A DNA stretch of 37,074 bases, from the NCBI RefSeq assembly GCF_903866365.1, contig NZ_CAIPNF010000318.1, positions 1 through 37,074 on the forward strand, in the 5' to 3' direction. The notes beneath the pieces were generated by a model that ran no database searches, was not told where the DNA came from, and saw only the letters and a program-made list of their open reading frames with translations. Below, piece by piece: positions 16,574 through 24,471 of this stretch (positions are counted from its first letter, which is position 1; the number at the start of each line of letters is the position of its first letter). The stretch comes from an uncultured Thiocystis sp. Its GTDB lineage: Bacteria > Pseudomonadota > Gammaproteobacteria > Chromatiales > Chromatiaceae. The translations under genes and the position numbers were made by a program.

Positions 16574-18553
16574 ATGGCTGGAGAATTCGGCAATCCCGAA
16601 ATCGTTGAGGAAGAAGTCGACATCCTCATTATCGGTGGCGGCATGGGCGCGTGCGGCGCCGCCTACGAGATCGGCCCCTGGCTCGATCAGGCAAAAAAAC
16701 AGGGCTATGACCTCAAGGTCAAGCTGGTCGACAAGGCCGCCATGGACCGCTCCGGCGCCGTGGCTCAAGGTCTGTCCGCCATCAACACCTATCTCGGCGA
16801 GAACGATCCCGCCGATTACGCCCGCATGGTCTCCAACGACCTGATGGGCATCACCCGCGACGACCTGGCCTATGACCTGGGCCGTCACGTCGACGATTCT
16901 GTCCACCTGTTCGAGGAATGGGGCCTGCCGATCTGGAAGCAACCCGGCGACGAAGGCAAAAATCTGGTCGACGGCGGCAAGCCGGTGCGCTCGGGCAAGT
17001 GGCAGATCATGATCAACGGCGAATCCTACAAATGGATCGTCGCCGAGGCCGCCAAGAAGGCGCTGGGCACCGACCGCATCCAGGAACGCGTCTTCATCGT
17101 CAAGCTGGTCAACGATAAAACCGATAAGAACCGCATCGCCGGCGCCATCGGCTTCTCGGTGCGCGAGCACAAGGTTTTCGTCTATAAGTTCAAGGCGTGT
17201 CTGCTGGTCGCCGGCGGCTGCGTGAACATCTTCCGTCCGCGCTCCGTCGGTGAAGGCACCGGTCGCGCCTGGTATCCAGTGTGGAACGCCGGCAGCACCT
17301 ACGCCATGGCCGCCGAGGCCGGCGCCGAGCTGACCATGATGGAAAACCGCTTCGTGCCCGCCCGCTTCAAGGACGGTTACGGCCCGGTCGGCGCCTGGTT
17401 CCTGCTGTTCAAGGCCAAGGCCACCAACGCCTTCGGCGAAGTCTACATGGACACCAACAAGGAACTGTTGAACGACTATCCGCCCTACGGCCAAGCCGCC
17501 GTGCCCGCATCCTGTCTGCGCAACCATCTGATGATGAAGGAAATGCGTGAAGGTCGCGGACCCATCTACATGGACACGGTCAGCGCGCTCGGCAAGCTCG
17601 CCGAGACCATGACCCCGAAGGAAATCAAGCACCTCGAAGCGGAAGCCTGGGAAGACTTCCTCGATATGTGCATCGGTCAGGCCGGTGTCTGGGCCGGCGA
17701 GAACATCGAGCCGGAGAAGAAGAACTCCGAGCTGATGCCGACCGAACCCTACCTGCTTGGTTCCCACTCCGGCTGCTGCGGCATTTGGGTCTCGGGACCG
17801 ACCGACATCGGTGCTCCAACCTCCGAGGATCACGCCGACGCAGGCAAAATCCCGAGCCACCTGCCCTCTGGCTGGAACTGGGGCTATCGTTCCATGACCA
17901 CGATCAAGGGTCTGTTCACCGCCGCTGACGGCGTGGGCGCTTCCGGTCACAAGTTCTCCTCCGGCTCGCATGCCGAAGGACGCCTTGCGGCCAAGGCGAT
18001 GGTCAAGTTCTGCATGGACCACAAGGACCACAAGCCAGAGCTGGCCGATTCGGTCGCCGATCTGGTCGATGCGATCTACCGTCCGGTGCGCAATTTCCTG
18101 GAGAACAAGGACTACAGCACCGCCATCGACGTGAACCCGCACTACATCACGCCGAAGATGCTCCAGTTCCGTTTGCAGAAGCTGATGGACGAATACGTCG
18201 CCGGCGTCTCGACCATGTACCAGACCAACGCCAAGATGCTGGAAGTGGCGGATATGAAGCTGGAGATGCTCAAGGAAGACGCCCTGAAGATGCGGGCGAA
18301 GGATCTGCACGAGCTGCTGCGCGCCTGGGAGAACTACCACCGCATCCTGACCGCCGAAGCGCACATGAAGCACATCCAGTTCCGCGAGGAGAGCCGTTAC
18401 CCCGGCTTCTATTACCGGATGGATTACAACTTCGTCGACGAAAAGAACTGGAAGTGTTTCGTCAACTCGGTCTACGACAAGGAAAGCAAGACGTGGAACT
18501 GCTTCAAGCGCGCCCATGTCGATATCGTCGATAAGGCGAAGCTGTTCAAGTAG
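16574..18553 (+). CDS. aprA: Adenylylsulfate (APS) reductase alpha subunit, flavoprotein
   Basis: The FAD-containing catalytic subunit of dissimilatory APS reductase, 659 residues, normal for the family. The N-terminal dinucleotide-binding motif is ILIIGGGMGACGAAYEI (about 17-33), and the FAD-contacting segment KAAMDRSGAVAQGLSAINTY follows. Further conserved stretches are CLLVAGGCVNIFRPRSVGEG and the substrate-site region SHSGCCGIWVSGP...GLFTAADGVGASGHKFSSG. The C-terminal helical domain includes AWENYHRILTAEAHMKHIQF and RYPGFYYRMDYNF. Codon use is strongly biased, as in highly expressed genes; the same bias opens a spurious 764-codon antisense frame. The ATG follows GAGG. A strong terminator ends the unit. 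Confidence 0.97.
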   Translation: MAGEFGNPEIVEEEVDILIIGGGMGACGAAYEIGPWLDQAKKQGYDLKVKLVDKAAMDRSGAVAQGLSAINTYLGENDPADYARMVSNDLMGITRDDLAYDLGRHVDDSVHLFEEWGLPIWKQPGDEGKNLVDGGKPVRSGKWQIMINGESYKWIVAEAAKKALGTDRIQERVFIVKLVNDKTDKNRIAGAIGFSVREHKVFVYKFKACLLVAGGCVNIFRPRSVGEGTGRAWYPVWNAGSTYAMAAEAGAELTMMENRFVPARFKDGYGPVGAWFLLFKAKATNAFGEVYMDTNKELLNDYPPYGQAAVPASCLRNHLMMKEMREGRGPIYMDTVSALGKLAETMTPKEIKHLEAEAWEDFLDMCIGQAGVWAGENIEPEKKNSELMPTEPYLLGSHSGCCGIWVSGPTDIGAPTSEDHADAGKIPSHLPSGWNWGYRSMTTIKGLFTAADGVGASGHKFSSGSHAEGRLAAKAMVKFCMDHKDHKPELADSVADLVDAIYRPVRNFLENKDYSTAIDVNPHYITPKMLQFRLQKLMDEYVAGVSTMYQTNAKMLEVADMKLEMLKEDALKMRAKDLHELLRAWENYHRILTAEAHMKHIQFREESRYPGFYYRMDYNFVDEKNWKCFVNSVYDKESKTWNCFKRAHVDIVDKAKLFK

Positions 18554-18606
18554 GCCCAAAGGGTTTGGCTGACCCGCGTTGCGGGGAAGCTCCGCCAGTG
18601 AGCCAG

Positions 18607-18640
18607 AAAGTCCGGTCACCGTCAGGTGTCCGGGCTTTTT
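18607..18640 (+). terminator. Rho-independent terminator of aprBA
   Basis: AAAGTCCGG (18607-18615) pairs over 9 bp, including one G-T pair, with CCGGGCTTT. A further inner CACC/GGTG pairing closes a GTCA loop, and TTTTT ends the structure at 18640. It lies 54 bases after the aprA stop and before the PIN remnant. Confidence 0.88.
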
Positions 18641-18732
18641 CATGATGGACTTAAACTCTATCGAACAGGTTGCCAGCCGGACGGGTAGATCGGATTGATG
18701 TTTTTCCGGACTCGCCATAAAGTAAGAAACAC

Positions 18733-19098
18733 ATGATTCTTACTGTAGGATCACAACTTCGCAATGGCCTGCGTCATCAAGACAAGCTCGTCATCAATCC
18801 CATCGTGTTCGCCAAAATCGCCTTTGCGTTCGAGACCATCGAAGCGGTCAACGACATGCTGCCAGCGTGTGATGATGACTTCTCGCCCATTTCGCGCGAG
18901 GCGGCTTTTCTGGCGGCGCGCTGCCATGCGCAGTATCGAATGGCTGGCGGTTCACGCGCCATGATTCTGCCCGATTTCCTGATTGGCGCCCACGCCGTCG
19001 TTGATCGGTTGATGCTGCTGACGCGCGACGTTCGCCGCTATCGAACGTATTTCCCTGGCCAGCAACTGATTTGTCCAACCGGAGACGGAATGGCTTGA
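18733..19098 (+). pseudogene. Remnant of a VapC-like PIN-domain toxin
   Basis: The 121-residue frame matches the C-terminal four-fifths of a VapC-type PIN ribonuclease: DKLVINPIVFAKIAFAFETIE, then EAAFLAARCHAQYRMAGGSR, then ILPDFLIGAHAVVDRLMLLTRDVRRYRTYFP. Two acidic residues of the PIN centre remain (about Asp81 in LPDF, Asp99 in LLTRD). The N-terminal first strand with the usual first Asp (type VDTNVLLD) is missing, and the second acidic position, Glu in the usual NPIVYAEVS, is Lys (about Lys28). Two of four metal ligands are thus lost and the product should be inactive. No antitoxin gene is recognisable in the 92 bases between it and the aprA terminator, or downstream. Confidence 0.75.
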
Positions 19099-19267
19099 AT
19101 GCCAGATGCCTGCATGATCCCACGGATGCGAGAAAAGCATCGCGATTGGCGCCACCGACCTCTTTCGTGTCGGATATGAAATAGAAAATCGCTAATAACG
19201 CCACCCTTTATCCTGAAAACCCGTCGATTGCTTAGCAGCCATCGGACCTCGCCGAGGATCCTCCGCC

Positions 19268-20179
19268 ATGAGTCAGACCAAACCCGTCATTCCCTTTCAG
19301 AGCGTCGTGATGCCCGAGGCATTGCAGGCGGAAAACCGGATCCAGTTCCGCTGTCATCCGGGCATCTCCTGCTTCAACGCCTGTTGCCAACGGGCGGATG
19401 TCACCCTGGCGCCCTACGATGTGCTGCGGCTCAAGCGCCGGCTCGGACTGACCTCGACCGAGTTTGTCCGCCAGTACACGGTTCCTTTTCAGATGGACGG
19501 CGACGGACTCCCCGGCATCAAGCTCAAGACCGACGACAACGGCACCTGTCTCCAGCTCGCTGGCGACGCCGGCTGCGGCGTCTATGCGGATCGCCCGACC
19601 GTCTGTCGCTACTATCCGCTGGCGCTCCTGGCCCTGCGCGAAAAGGACTCGCCACATGCCGAGGAGCGCTATTCGCTGGTCCGGGAGGATCACTGCAAGG
19701 GACACGAGGAACCGCGCGAGATCAGCATCCAAGACTATCGCGCCGAACAGGGTTGCGAAGACTTCGATGCTCACAATCGCGAGTGGTATCAGTTAGTTCT
19801 GAAAAAGAAATCCGCTGGCCCCACCGTCGGGCAGCCGCCCCAGACGAGCCTGCAACTCTTTTTCATGGCATCCTATGACATCGAGACCTTCCGCCGTTTC
19901 GTCCTGAGCGAGAATTTTCGCAAGACCTACGCGCTTCCCGATGGCTTTTATGCCGAGGTGGAGCAGGACGACGAAGCCCTGCTGGCCTTCGCGTTCCGAT
20001 TTTTGCGTCAGGTTCTGTTCGGCGAGCGCACGGTCCAGGAGGTCGCGGACGCCTGGGAGCAGCGCGTGGCCCAGCGCCGGGAGGTCTGGGACGCGCGCAA
20101 ACAAGCCGAAATCGAGCGTCGTCTGGCGGCGGAAGATCGGAAATATGCCGAGGGCGGCGATGGCGTCTGTACCGAGTAA
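19268..20179 (+). CDS. YkgJ-family cysteine-cluster protein
   Basis: A 303-residue protein with the Cys-rich YkgJ domain, thought to bind an Fe-S cluster or zinc. Conserved cysteines sit in [14 protein letters not shown] (about 28-41), in NGTCLQL...[20 protein letters not shown] (about 94-118) and in DHCKGH (about 142). The C-terminal third is helical and ends in a Glu/Arg-rich coil. The ATG follows GAGGAT. The biochemical role of the family is not established; some members are annotated as zinc- or iron-chelating proteins. Its neighbour is the SIS-domain isomerase 118 bases downstream on the same strand, without an obvious functional link. Confidence 0.8.
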   Translation: MSQTKPVIPFQSVVMPEALQAENRIQFRCHPGISCFNACCQRADVTLAPYDVLRLKRRLGLTSTEFVRQYTVPFQMDGDGLPGIKLKTDDNGTCLQLAGDAGCGVYADRPTVCRYYPLALLALREKDSPHAEERYSLVREDHCKGHEEPREISIQDYRAEQGCEDFDAHNREWYQLVLKKKSAGPTVGQPPQTSLQLFFMASYDIETFRRFVLSENFRKTYALPDGFYAEVEQDDEALLAFAFRFLRQVLFGERTVQEVADAWEQRVAQRREVWDARKQAEIERRLAAEDRKYAEGGDGVCTE

Positions 20180-20297
20180 CTCGCGTTCCGCGTGACATCC
20201 GCCGTTTCGATCGCTCCTAACCGCGCGTTCGCCTAGGGGGAGCGGAGAGACGCGATTGACGTCTTTTTCCTTTTTGACTCGCGACGATGGACGCACC

Positions 20298-20891
20298 ATG
20301 AATGAACCCACCGATCCGCGCGCACGGCTCGCGCTACGACTCGACGCGACAGCCACGCTGCTGGCGGCGGTGCAGGCCGACGCTGGGCTGCTGGACGCGA
20401 CCCTCCAGGCCGCGACCCGGACCGCCGAATCCATCAACCGGGGCGGTACGCTCTTCATCTGCGGCAACGGCGGCAGCGCCGGGGAAGCCACTCACCTGAG
20501 CGGTGAGCTGATCGGCCCCTTCCTCGACAAGACCCGCCGCCCGCTCCCGGCCATCGCGCTCGGATTCGACACCAGCGCCGTCACCGCCGTGGCCAACGAT
20601 TTTTCGTTCGACGAAATTTTTTCGCGACAACTCGCCGCCCTGGCGCGTCCCGGCGATGTGCTCTGGGCGCTCTCCACCAGCGGCCGATCGCCCAATATCG
20701 TGCGCGCCCTGGAGACCGCCGCCGCCCGTGGCGTCCTGACCGTGCTGCTCACCGGCGCGCCTCACCCGGATCTGCCCGCCGCGGCCGAGATCGTCCTCGC
20801 GGTTCCTTCGCGGGAGACGCCCAGAATCCAGGAATTGCATCTCGTCCTTGGGCACTTCCTGTGCGAAGTCGTCGAGTCGTCGACTCGTTGA
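20298..20891 (+). CDS. gmhA: GmhA-type phosphoheptose isomerase (SIS domain)
   Basis: The predicted reaction is sedoheptulose 7-phosphate to D-glycero-D-manno-heptose 7-phosphate, the first step toward the ADP-heptose of the LPS core. The 197-residue SIS-domain protein shows GGTLFICGNGGSAGEATHL (sugar-phosphate loop), a TAVANDFSFDEIFSRQL segment typical of GmhA, LWALSTSGRSPNIVRALE and the C-terminal metal/catalytic helix IQELHLVLGHFLCEVVE. The ATG at 20298 has only a weak ribosome site. A TTG at 20256 in the same frame has GGAG at a good distance and would add 14 residues, so the start is undecided. Paralogous DiaA-type proteins share this fold, so GmhA is preferred but not proven. Confidence 0.82.
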   Translation: MNEPTDPRARLALRLDATATLLAAVQADAGLLDATLQAATRTAESINRGGTLFICGNGGSAGEATHLSGELIGPFLDKTRRPLPAIALGFDTSAVTAVANDFSFDEIFSRQLAALARPGDVLWALSTSGRSPNIVRALETAAARGVLTVLLTGAPHPDLPAAAEIVLAVPSRETPRIQELHLVLGHFLCEVVESSTR

Positions 20892-20995
20892 CAGCCGACA
20901 GCGGTGCACCTCATCACCATCGCATTCAGGCAAACGATGCCGCACAGGCGATGCTGGTGTGATTGAGAATCATGGAAACCTCAGTCGCGAGAATC

Positions 20996-21057
20996 GCTTC
21001 GGCTTCGCTCCCTGTGCTGAGCGGCTTGCCCCGAGCGACGTCGAAAGGAGCCGAAGC
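20996..21057. repeat. Palindromic REP-like intergenic element
   Basis: GCTTCGGCT (20996-21004) and AGCCGAAGC (21049-21057) are perfect 9-bp inverted ends of a 62-bp unit. Its interior TTGCCCCGAGCGACGTCGAA resembles the element inside chpA at 12524-12560. It probably belongs to the same dispersed family; diverged. Confidence 0.5.
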
Positions 21058-21212
21058 AAAGACAGACCTGGTCCCGTCCAGCTGACGGTGCCGAAGCGAG
21101 GGCGTTTTCCGCCCCTTCGAGGCCACTTGTGCACATCGAGCGCAGGTTGACATCCGTGGCGAAATCGCGGTTGGAGGCTTTCTTCCATCCTCGGGGAAAT
21201 CTTGTAAGACCT

Positions 21213-21323
21213 TGTTTTCGATTTTCTAAATAACAAATAAAAATACAATTGTTGGTTATTTAAGCTTATTGAAATGAAGAGCCTGACGCGCTTGTCCAAC
21301 AATTTCGCACAGACTTATCCACA
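21213..21323. other. AT-rich island followed by a perfect DnaA box
   Basis: The stretch 21213-21275 is strongly AT-rich and contains AAATAAC (about 21225) and GTTATTT (about 21254) as an inverted pair. TTATCCACA, the consensus DnaA-binding nonamer, occupies 21315-21323. Only one perfect box was found, so an origin is not claimed. The island could equally be the ogt promoter region. Confidence 0.4.
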
Positions 21324-21417
21324 GGATTGCGCACCATCCGTAACAGCATCGGCTAAATCGTCCCGCGACCCGATCATGTGTGTCTTTAGATCCATGCCGT
21401 CGCCTATAGGTGTTCTC

Positions 21418-21966
21418 ATGCCGCACGCACTGATGACGACCCCCTTCGGTTTGATCGGTCTCCGCTGGAGCGACGGCGCCTTGACCGGGGTTGACCTGGA
21501 TCCGCGCCTCTCGCGGCGCGACGACGCGACCGCTGCCCAAGAATCGTGCGTGGATCTTGCGGACCGCGAACGTTCGGAGGCCAGCATGACACGAGAGGTT
21601 AGCGGCGAAGACATGCGCGCGACGATCATGCGTCAATTGACGGATTATTTCGGTCGCCGGGAAGTCGGCTTCGACCTGCCGCTCGTGCTTGCCGGCACCC
21701 CATTCCAACACCGCGTCTGGGCGCTGCTGCGCACCATTCCGGCTGGCGAGACCCGTACTTATGGTGAAATCGCACGCGCGCTTGGCACCGCCGCCCGCTC
21801 GGTGGGTCAGGCCTGTCGAGCGAACCCCTGTCCCATCGTCGTGCCCTGTCACCGCGTGGTGGCTGCGCGGGGACTGGGTGGATTCGCGGGAGACACCAGC
21901 GGCCGCCGGCTCGCCATCAAACGCTGGTTACTGCATCATGAAGGCGTGGCGGAGCGGTCATTCTGA
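21418..21966 (+). CDS. ogt: Methylated-DNA--protein-cysteine methyltransferase (Ogt type)
   Basis: A suicide DNA repair protein that moves the alkyl group from O6-alkylguanine to its own cysteine. The 182-residue protein has an N-terminal ribonuclease-like half (TTPFGLIGLRWSDGALTGVDL) and a C-terminal winged-helix half. The latter shows FQHRVWALLRTIPAGETRTYGEIA (recognition helix and Arg finger region), AVGQA-like SVGQACRANP and the active-site motif PCHRVV with the acceptor Cys at about 144. The ATG at 21418 follows AGGTG; the frame is open further upstream into the AT-rich intergenic DNA, which is not favoured. It lacks the Ada N-terminal Zn domain. The xerD leader repeat follows 44 bases downstream. 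Confidence 0.9.
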   Translation: MPHALMTTPFGLIGLRWSDGALTGVDLDPRLSRRDDATAAQESCVDLADRERSEASMTREVSGEDMRATIMRQLTDYFGRREVGFDLPLVLAGTPFQHRVWALLRTIPAGETRTYGEIARALGTAARSVGQACRANPCPIVVPCHRVVAARGLGGFAGDTSGRRLAIKRWLLHHEGVAERSF

Positions 21967-22010
21967 AGGCGGAGTCGCTTTTGACGCGCCGTCCGCCTAG
22001 TTTCACACTG

Positions 22011-22101
22011 ACCGACCACCGACCACCGACCACCGACCACCGACCACCGACCACCGACCACCGACCACCGACCACCGACCACCGACCACCGACCACCGAC
22101 C
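22011..22101. repeat. Tandem heptamer array, 13 units of ACCGACC
   Basis: ACCGACC is repeated 13 times without a single mismatch from 22011 to 22101. The array ends 10 bases before the xerD ATG, so it occupies the place of the xerD ribosome site and leader. Perfect short tandem arrays change length by slippage. A 7-bp unit shifts spacing by a non-multiple of three, although the array is outside the coding frame. A degenerate echo (GACCGACCACCGA) occurs at the thiD/thiE junction near 35825. Confidence 0.97.
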
Positions 22102-22111
22102 ACTGCCAATC

Positions 22112-23011
22112 ATGATCCAGGACGAGCGGACAGTCATCGAGAGCTTCGCGGACGCGCTCTGGATCGAGCGGGGCCTGAGCGCGAATACGCTCGCGGCCTA
22201 TCAGTCCGATCTGCGCGCCTTCGCCAACTGGTTGGCGGCGGAGCGCGGCCATGGCCTGGTCGCCGCTGCGCGCTCGGATCTGCTGGACTATCTGGCGCTG
22301 CTCTCCCAGCAGGGACGCAAGCCCCGCTCGACGGCGCGCCTGGTCTCCTGTCTGCGACAGTTCTATCAAAATCTTCTGCGCCTGGGACTGATCCGCGAGG
22401 ATCCGAGCGCCCGCGTGGAGGCGCCGCAACTGGGCCGCCCGCTGCCCAAGAGTCTGAGCGAGTCCGAGGTCGAGGCGCTGCTGGGCGCGCCGGATACGCA
22501 GGACACCCGCGGACATCGCGATCGCACCATGCTGGAGGTGCTCTACGCCAGCGGCCTGCGAGTCACCGAGCTGGTCACCCTGACGCCGAGCCAGGTCAGC
22601 CTGACCCAGGGGGTGGTGCGCATCGTCGGCAAGGGCGGCAAGGAACGCCTGGTGCCCCTGGGCGAGGATGCCTGCGAGTGGCTGAAAGACTATGCGCGGG
22701 GACCGCGCCTGGATCTGCTCGGAGGGCGGGTCAGCGATTATCTGTTTCCGACCTCGCGCAGCGATTGCATGACGCGCCAGGCGTTCTGGCTCCTGATCAA
22801 GCGTTACGCGATCCAGGCGGGTGTGGTCAAACCGCTGTCCCCGCATACCCTGCGCCATGCCTTCGCCACCCATCTGCTCAATCATGGGGCGGATCTGCGG
22901 GTCGTGCAGATGCTGCTCGGCCATAGCGACCTTTCAACCACGCAGATCTATACCCATGTGGCACGGGAGCGGCTCAAGCAGCTGCATGCGCGCCATCATC
23001 CCAGGGGTTGA
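22112..23011 (+). CDS. xerD: Site-specific tyrosine recombinase XerD
   Basis: XerD with XerC resolves chromosome dimers at dif during division. The 299-residue length is typical. The N-terminal SAM-like core-binding domain (about 1-95, SLRSANTLAAYQ-type: GLSANTLAAYQSDLRAFANWL) is followed by the catalytic domain. Its signature residues are Arg in YASGLRVTELVTL (about 150), Lys in VRIVGKGGKERLVPL (about 174), His-x-x-Arg in PHTLRHAFATHLL (about 246-249), His in LLGHSDLSTTQIY (about 271) and the nucleophile Tyr280. The opening MIQDERTVIESFADALWIERG is normal for XerD. No Shine-Dalgarno is present; the heptamer array sits immediately upstream. No dif-like site was recognised. Confidence 0.95.
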   Translation: MIQDERTVIESFADALWIERGLSANTLAAYQSDLRAFANWLAAERGHGLVAAARSDLLDYLALLSQQGRKPRSTARLVSCLRQFYQNLLRLGLIREDPSARVEAPQLGRPLPKSLSESEVEALLGAPDTQDTRGHRDRTMLEVLYASGLRVTELVTLTPSQVSLTQGVVRIVGKGGKERLVPLGEDACEWLKDYARGPRLDLLGGRVSDYLFPTSRSDCMTRQAFWLLIKRYAIQAGVVKPLSPHTLRHAFATHLLNHGADLRVVQMLLGHSDLSTTQIYTHVARERLKQLHARHHPRG

Positions 23012-23202
23012 GCCATGGCGAGGGTCGCGAAAGCGCGAAAATTCCAGGTCCAGCGGCGATCTTTGGTATCTTGTCCCGCGGGATTCAAAAATTTAAACAC
23101 GTCAACCGCGTCAACTCCGACGCTTGTTCCGGTGGGTTGGGTCCGTGTCGTCGCCCCGACGACGCAGACCCCGCCGGACGCGGTTTAACGAGAGAGCCAG
23201 CC

Positions 23203-23685
23203 ATGCCATCGTTCGATGTCGTTTCCGAAATCGATCTTCAGGAAGTCCGTAACGCGGTCGATCAGGCCAATCGGGAGATTGGAACCCGGTTCGATTTCAA
23301 GGGCGTCGACGCCAGTTTCGTGCTGACGGACACGAAGATTCTGATGACCGGAGAGCAGGAATTCCACCTCCAGCAGATGATGGATATCCTGCGTCAGAAG
23401 CTGGTCAAACGGAAACTCGATCTCGCCTGTCTGGATCCCGCGGAGCCGGTGTCCACCCTGAACGCCGCCCGTCAGGAGGTCACGCTCAAGCAGGGGGTGG
23501 ACACCGACACCGCCAAGCGGATGGTGAAGGCCATCAAAGCGGGGAAGCTTAAGGTTCAGGCGCAGATTCAGGGCGACCAGGTGCGTATCACCGGCAAGAA
23601 GCGCGACGACCTGCAGGAGGCCATCGCGCATCTGCGCGCGGAAGACTGGGGCTTGCCAGTACAGTTCACTAACTTCAGAGACTAG
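23203..23685 (+). CDS. yajQ: YajQ-family nucleotide-binding protein
   Basis: A 160-residue protein of the YajQ (DUF520) family, which has two ferredoxin-like folds and binds nucleotides; some members have been reported as cyclic-di-GMP receptors. The start MPSFDVVSEIDLQEVRNAVD is the invariant family opening, and NREIGTRFDFKG, KQGVDTDTAKRMVKAIKAGKLKVQ (split here as conserved helix-strand) and DLQEAIAHLRAEDWGLPVQFTNFRD-type end match. The ATG at 23203 follows GAGAG. The frame continues open upstream to 23008 but that part has no resemblance. The gap to xerD is 191 bases and contains an AT-rich patch that may be its promoter. dsbC follows after 13 bases. Confidence 0.94.
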   Translation: MPSFDVVSEIDLQEVRNAVDQANREIGTRFDFKGVDASFVLTDTKILMTGEQEFHLQQMMDILRQKLVKRKLDLACLDPAEPVSTLNAARQEVTLKQGVDTDTAKRMVKAIKAGKLKVQAQIQGDQVRITGKKRDDLQEAIAHLRAEDWGLPVQFTNFRD

Positions 23686-23698
23686 AGATCCCATCGTC

Positions 23699-24433
23699 AT
23701 GAGAAGATTCCGTAATTTTGCCCTCGCAGTCGTCGCCCTGACGCTCGCCACCGATGCCCTTGCCGCCTCGCCCGAGCAGACCATTCGCGACGCCCTCGAA
23801 AAGACCGTGCCCGGTATCAAGATCAGCCACATCGAAGCGGCTCCGATCAAGGGGCTCTATGAGGTTATGGTGGGCACCGATTTGATGTACGTGACTGGCG
23901 ACGGGCGTTATTTCGTCAATGGCCATATCGTCGATCTCAAGACCCGCGAGGATCTGACCGAGCCTCGCTTGGCTTCGGCGCGTAAGCTGCTGATTGATGG
24001 GCTCGGCGAGAGTCAGATGGTGATCTTCGGTCCGGCGGACGCCAAGCACACCATCACTGTCTTTACCGACATCGAGTGCGGCTATTGCCGCAAGCTGCAC
24101 AGTCAGATCGATGCCTACGGCAAGGAAGGCATCCGGGTCCGCTATTTGTTCTTCCCGCGTGCCGGCAAGGGCAGCCCGGCCTACGACGAGGCGGTCTCCG
24201 TCTGGTGTGCCGGCGACGATGCCGCGCGGCGCCAGGCCATGACCGATGCCAAGGCTGGAAAAACGATCGAGGTCAAGACCTGCGATCATCCGATCGACGC
24301 GCACATGGCGCTGGGCGCCGAACTCGGACTACGGGGCACACCCGCCATTGTGACTGAGAAAGGCGATCTGATCCCCGGCTACGTGGAGCCTAAGCGACTC
24401 GCGGCCGAACTCAATGGCGGGGCGGGGAGTTGA
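23699..24433 (+). CDS. dsbC: Thiol:disulfide interchange protein DsbC
   Basis: A periplasmic disulfide-bond isomerase. The 244-residue precursor has a clear Sec signal (RRFRNFALAVVALTLATDALA, cut about residue 22). An N-terminal dimerisation domain (about 25-85, PEQTIRDALEKTVPGIKISHIE) comes next, then a thioredoxin-fold domain. The active site is CGYC (about Cys127 and Cys130) in FTDIECGYCRKLH. The cis-Pro loop is GLRGTPAIV, and a second cysteine pair is in WCAGDD and VKTCDHP (about 182 and 201), as expected for DsbC. It needs DsbD to stay reduced; dsbD is not in the window. It lies 13 bases after yajQ and may share its transcript. Confidence 0.93.
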   Translation: MRRFRNFALAVVALTLATDALAASPEQTIRDALEKTVPGIKISHIEAAPIKGLYEVMVGTDLMYVTGDGRYFVNGHIVDLKTREDLTEPRLASARKLLIDGLGESQMVIFGPADAKHTITVFTDIECGYCRKLHSQIDAYGKEGIRVRYLFFPRAGKGSPAYDEAVSVWCAGDDAARRQAMTDAKAGKTIEVKTCDHPIDAHMALGAELGLRGTPAIVTEKGDLIPGYVEPKRLAAELNGGAGS

Positions 24434-24471
24434 TCGCGCCCGCTTGGATTGATCGCTAGCCGTTTCGCTTC

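Larger units (their letters stand above)
20892..21417. other. 526-bp intergenic region with palindromic element, AT-rich island and DnaA box
   Basis: No credible gene is present. From left to right it holds a palindromic REP-like element (20996-21057), an AT-rich island (about 21213-21275) within an otherwise GC-rich window, and a perfect DnaA-box sequence (21315-21323). The ogt promoter presumably lies in the right half. Short frames here lack ribosome sites and family resemblance. Confidence 0.6.

Noticed and set aside
16424-18718. 764-codon open frame antisense to aprA
   Set aside because: It exactly shadows aprA, whose strong codon bias removes stops from the opposite strand; its translation is low-complexity (Val/Asp/His-rich) with no family motif and no ribosome site.
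19099-19267. Small frame starting MPDACMIPRMREK after the PIN remnant, considered as an antitoxin
   Set aside because: No ribosome site, ends quickly, and shows no antitoxin-like DNA-binding motif; wrong place for a vapB gene, which normally precedes vapC.
21917-22924. Minus-strand frame reading WSVVGGRWSVVGGRW through the heptamer array
   Set aside because: The peptide repeat only reflects the DNA tandem array, and the remainder is antisense to xerD. Such frames are a known annotation artefact.
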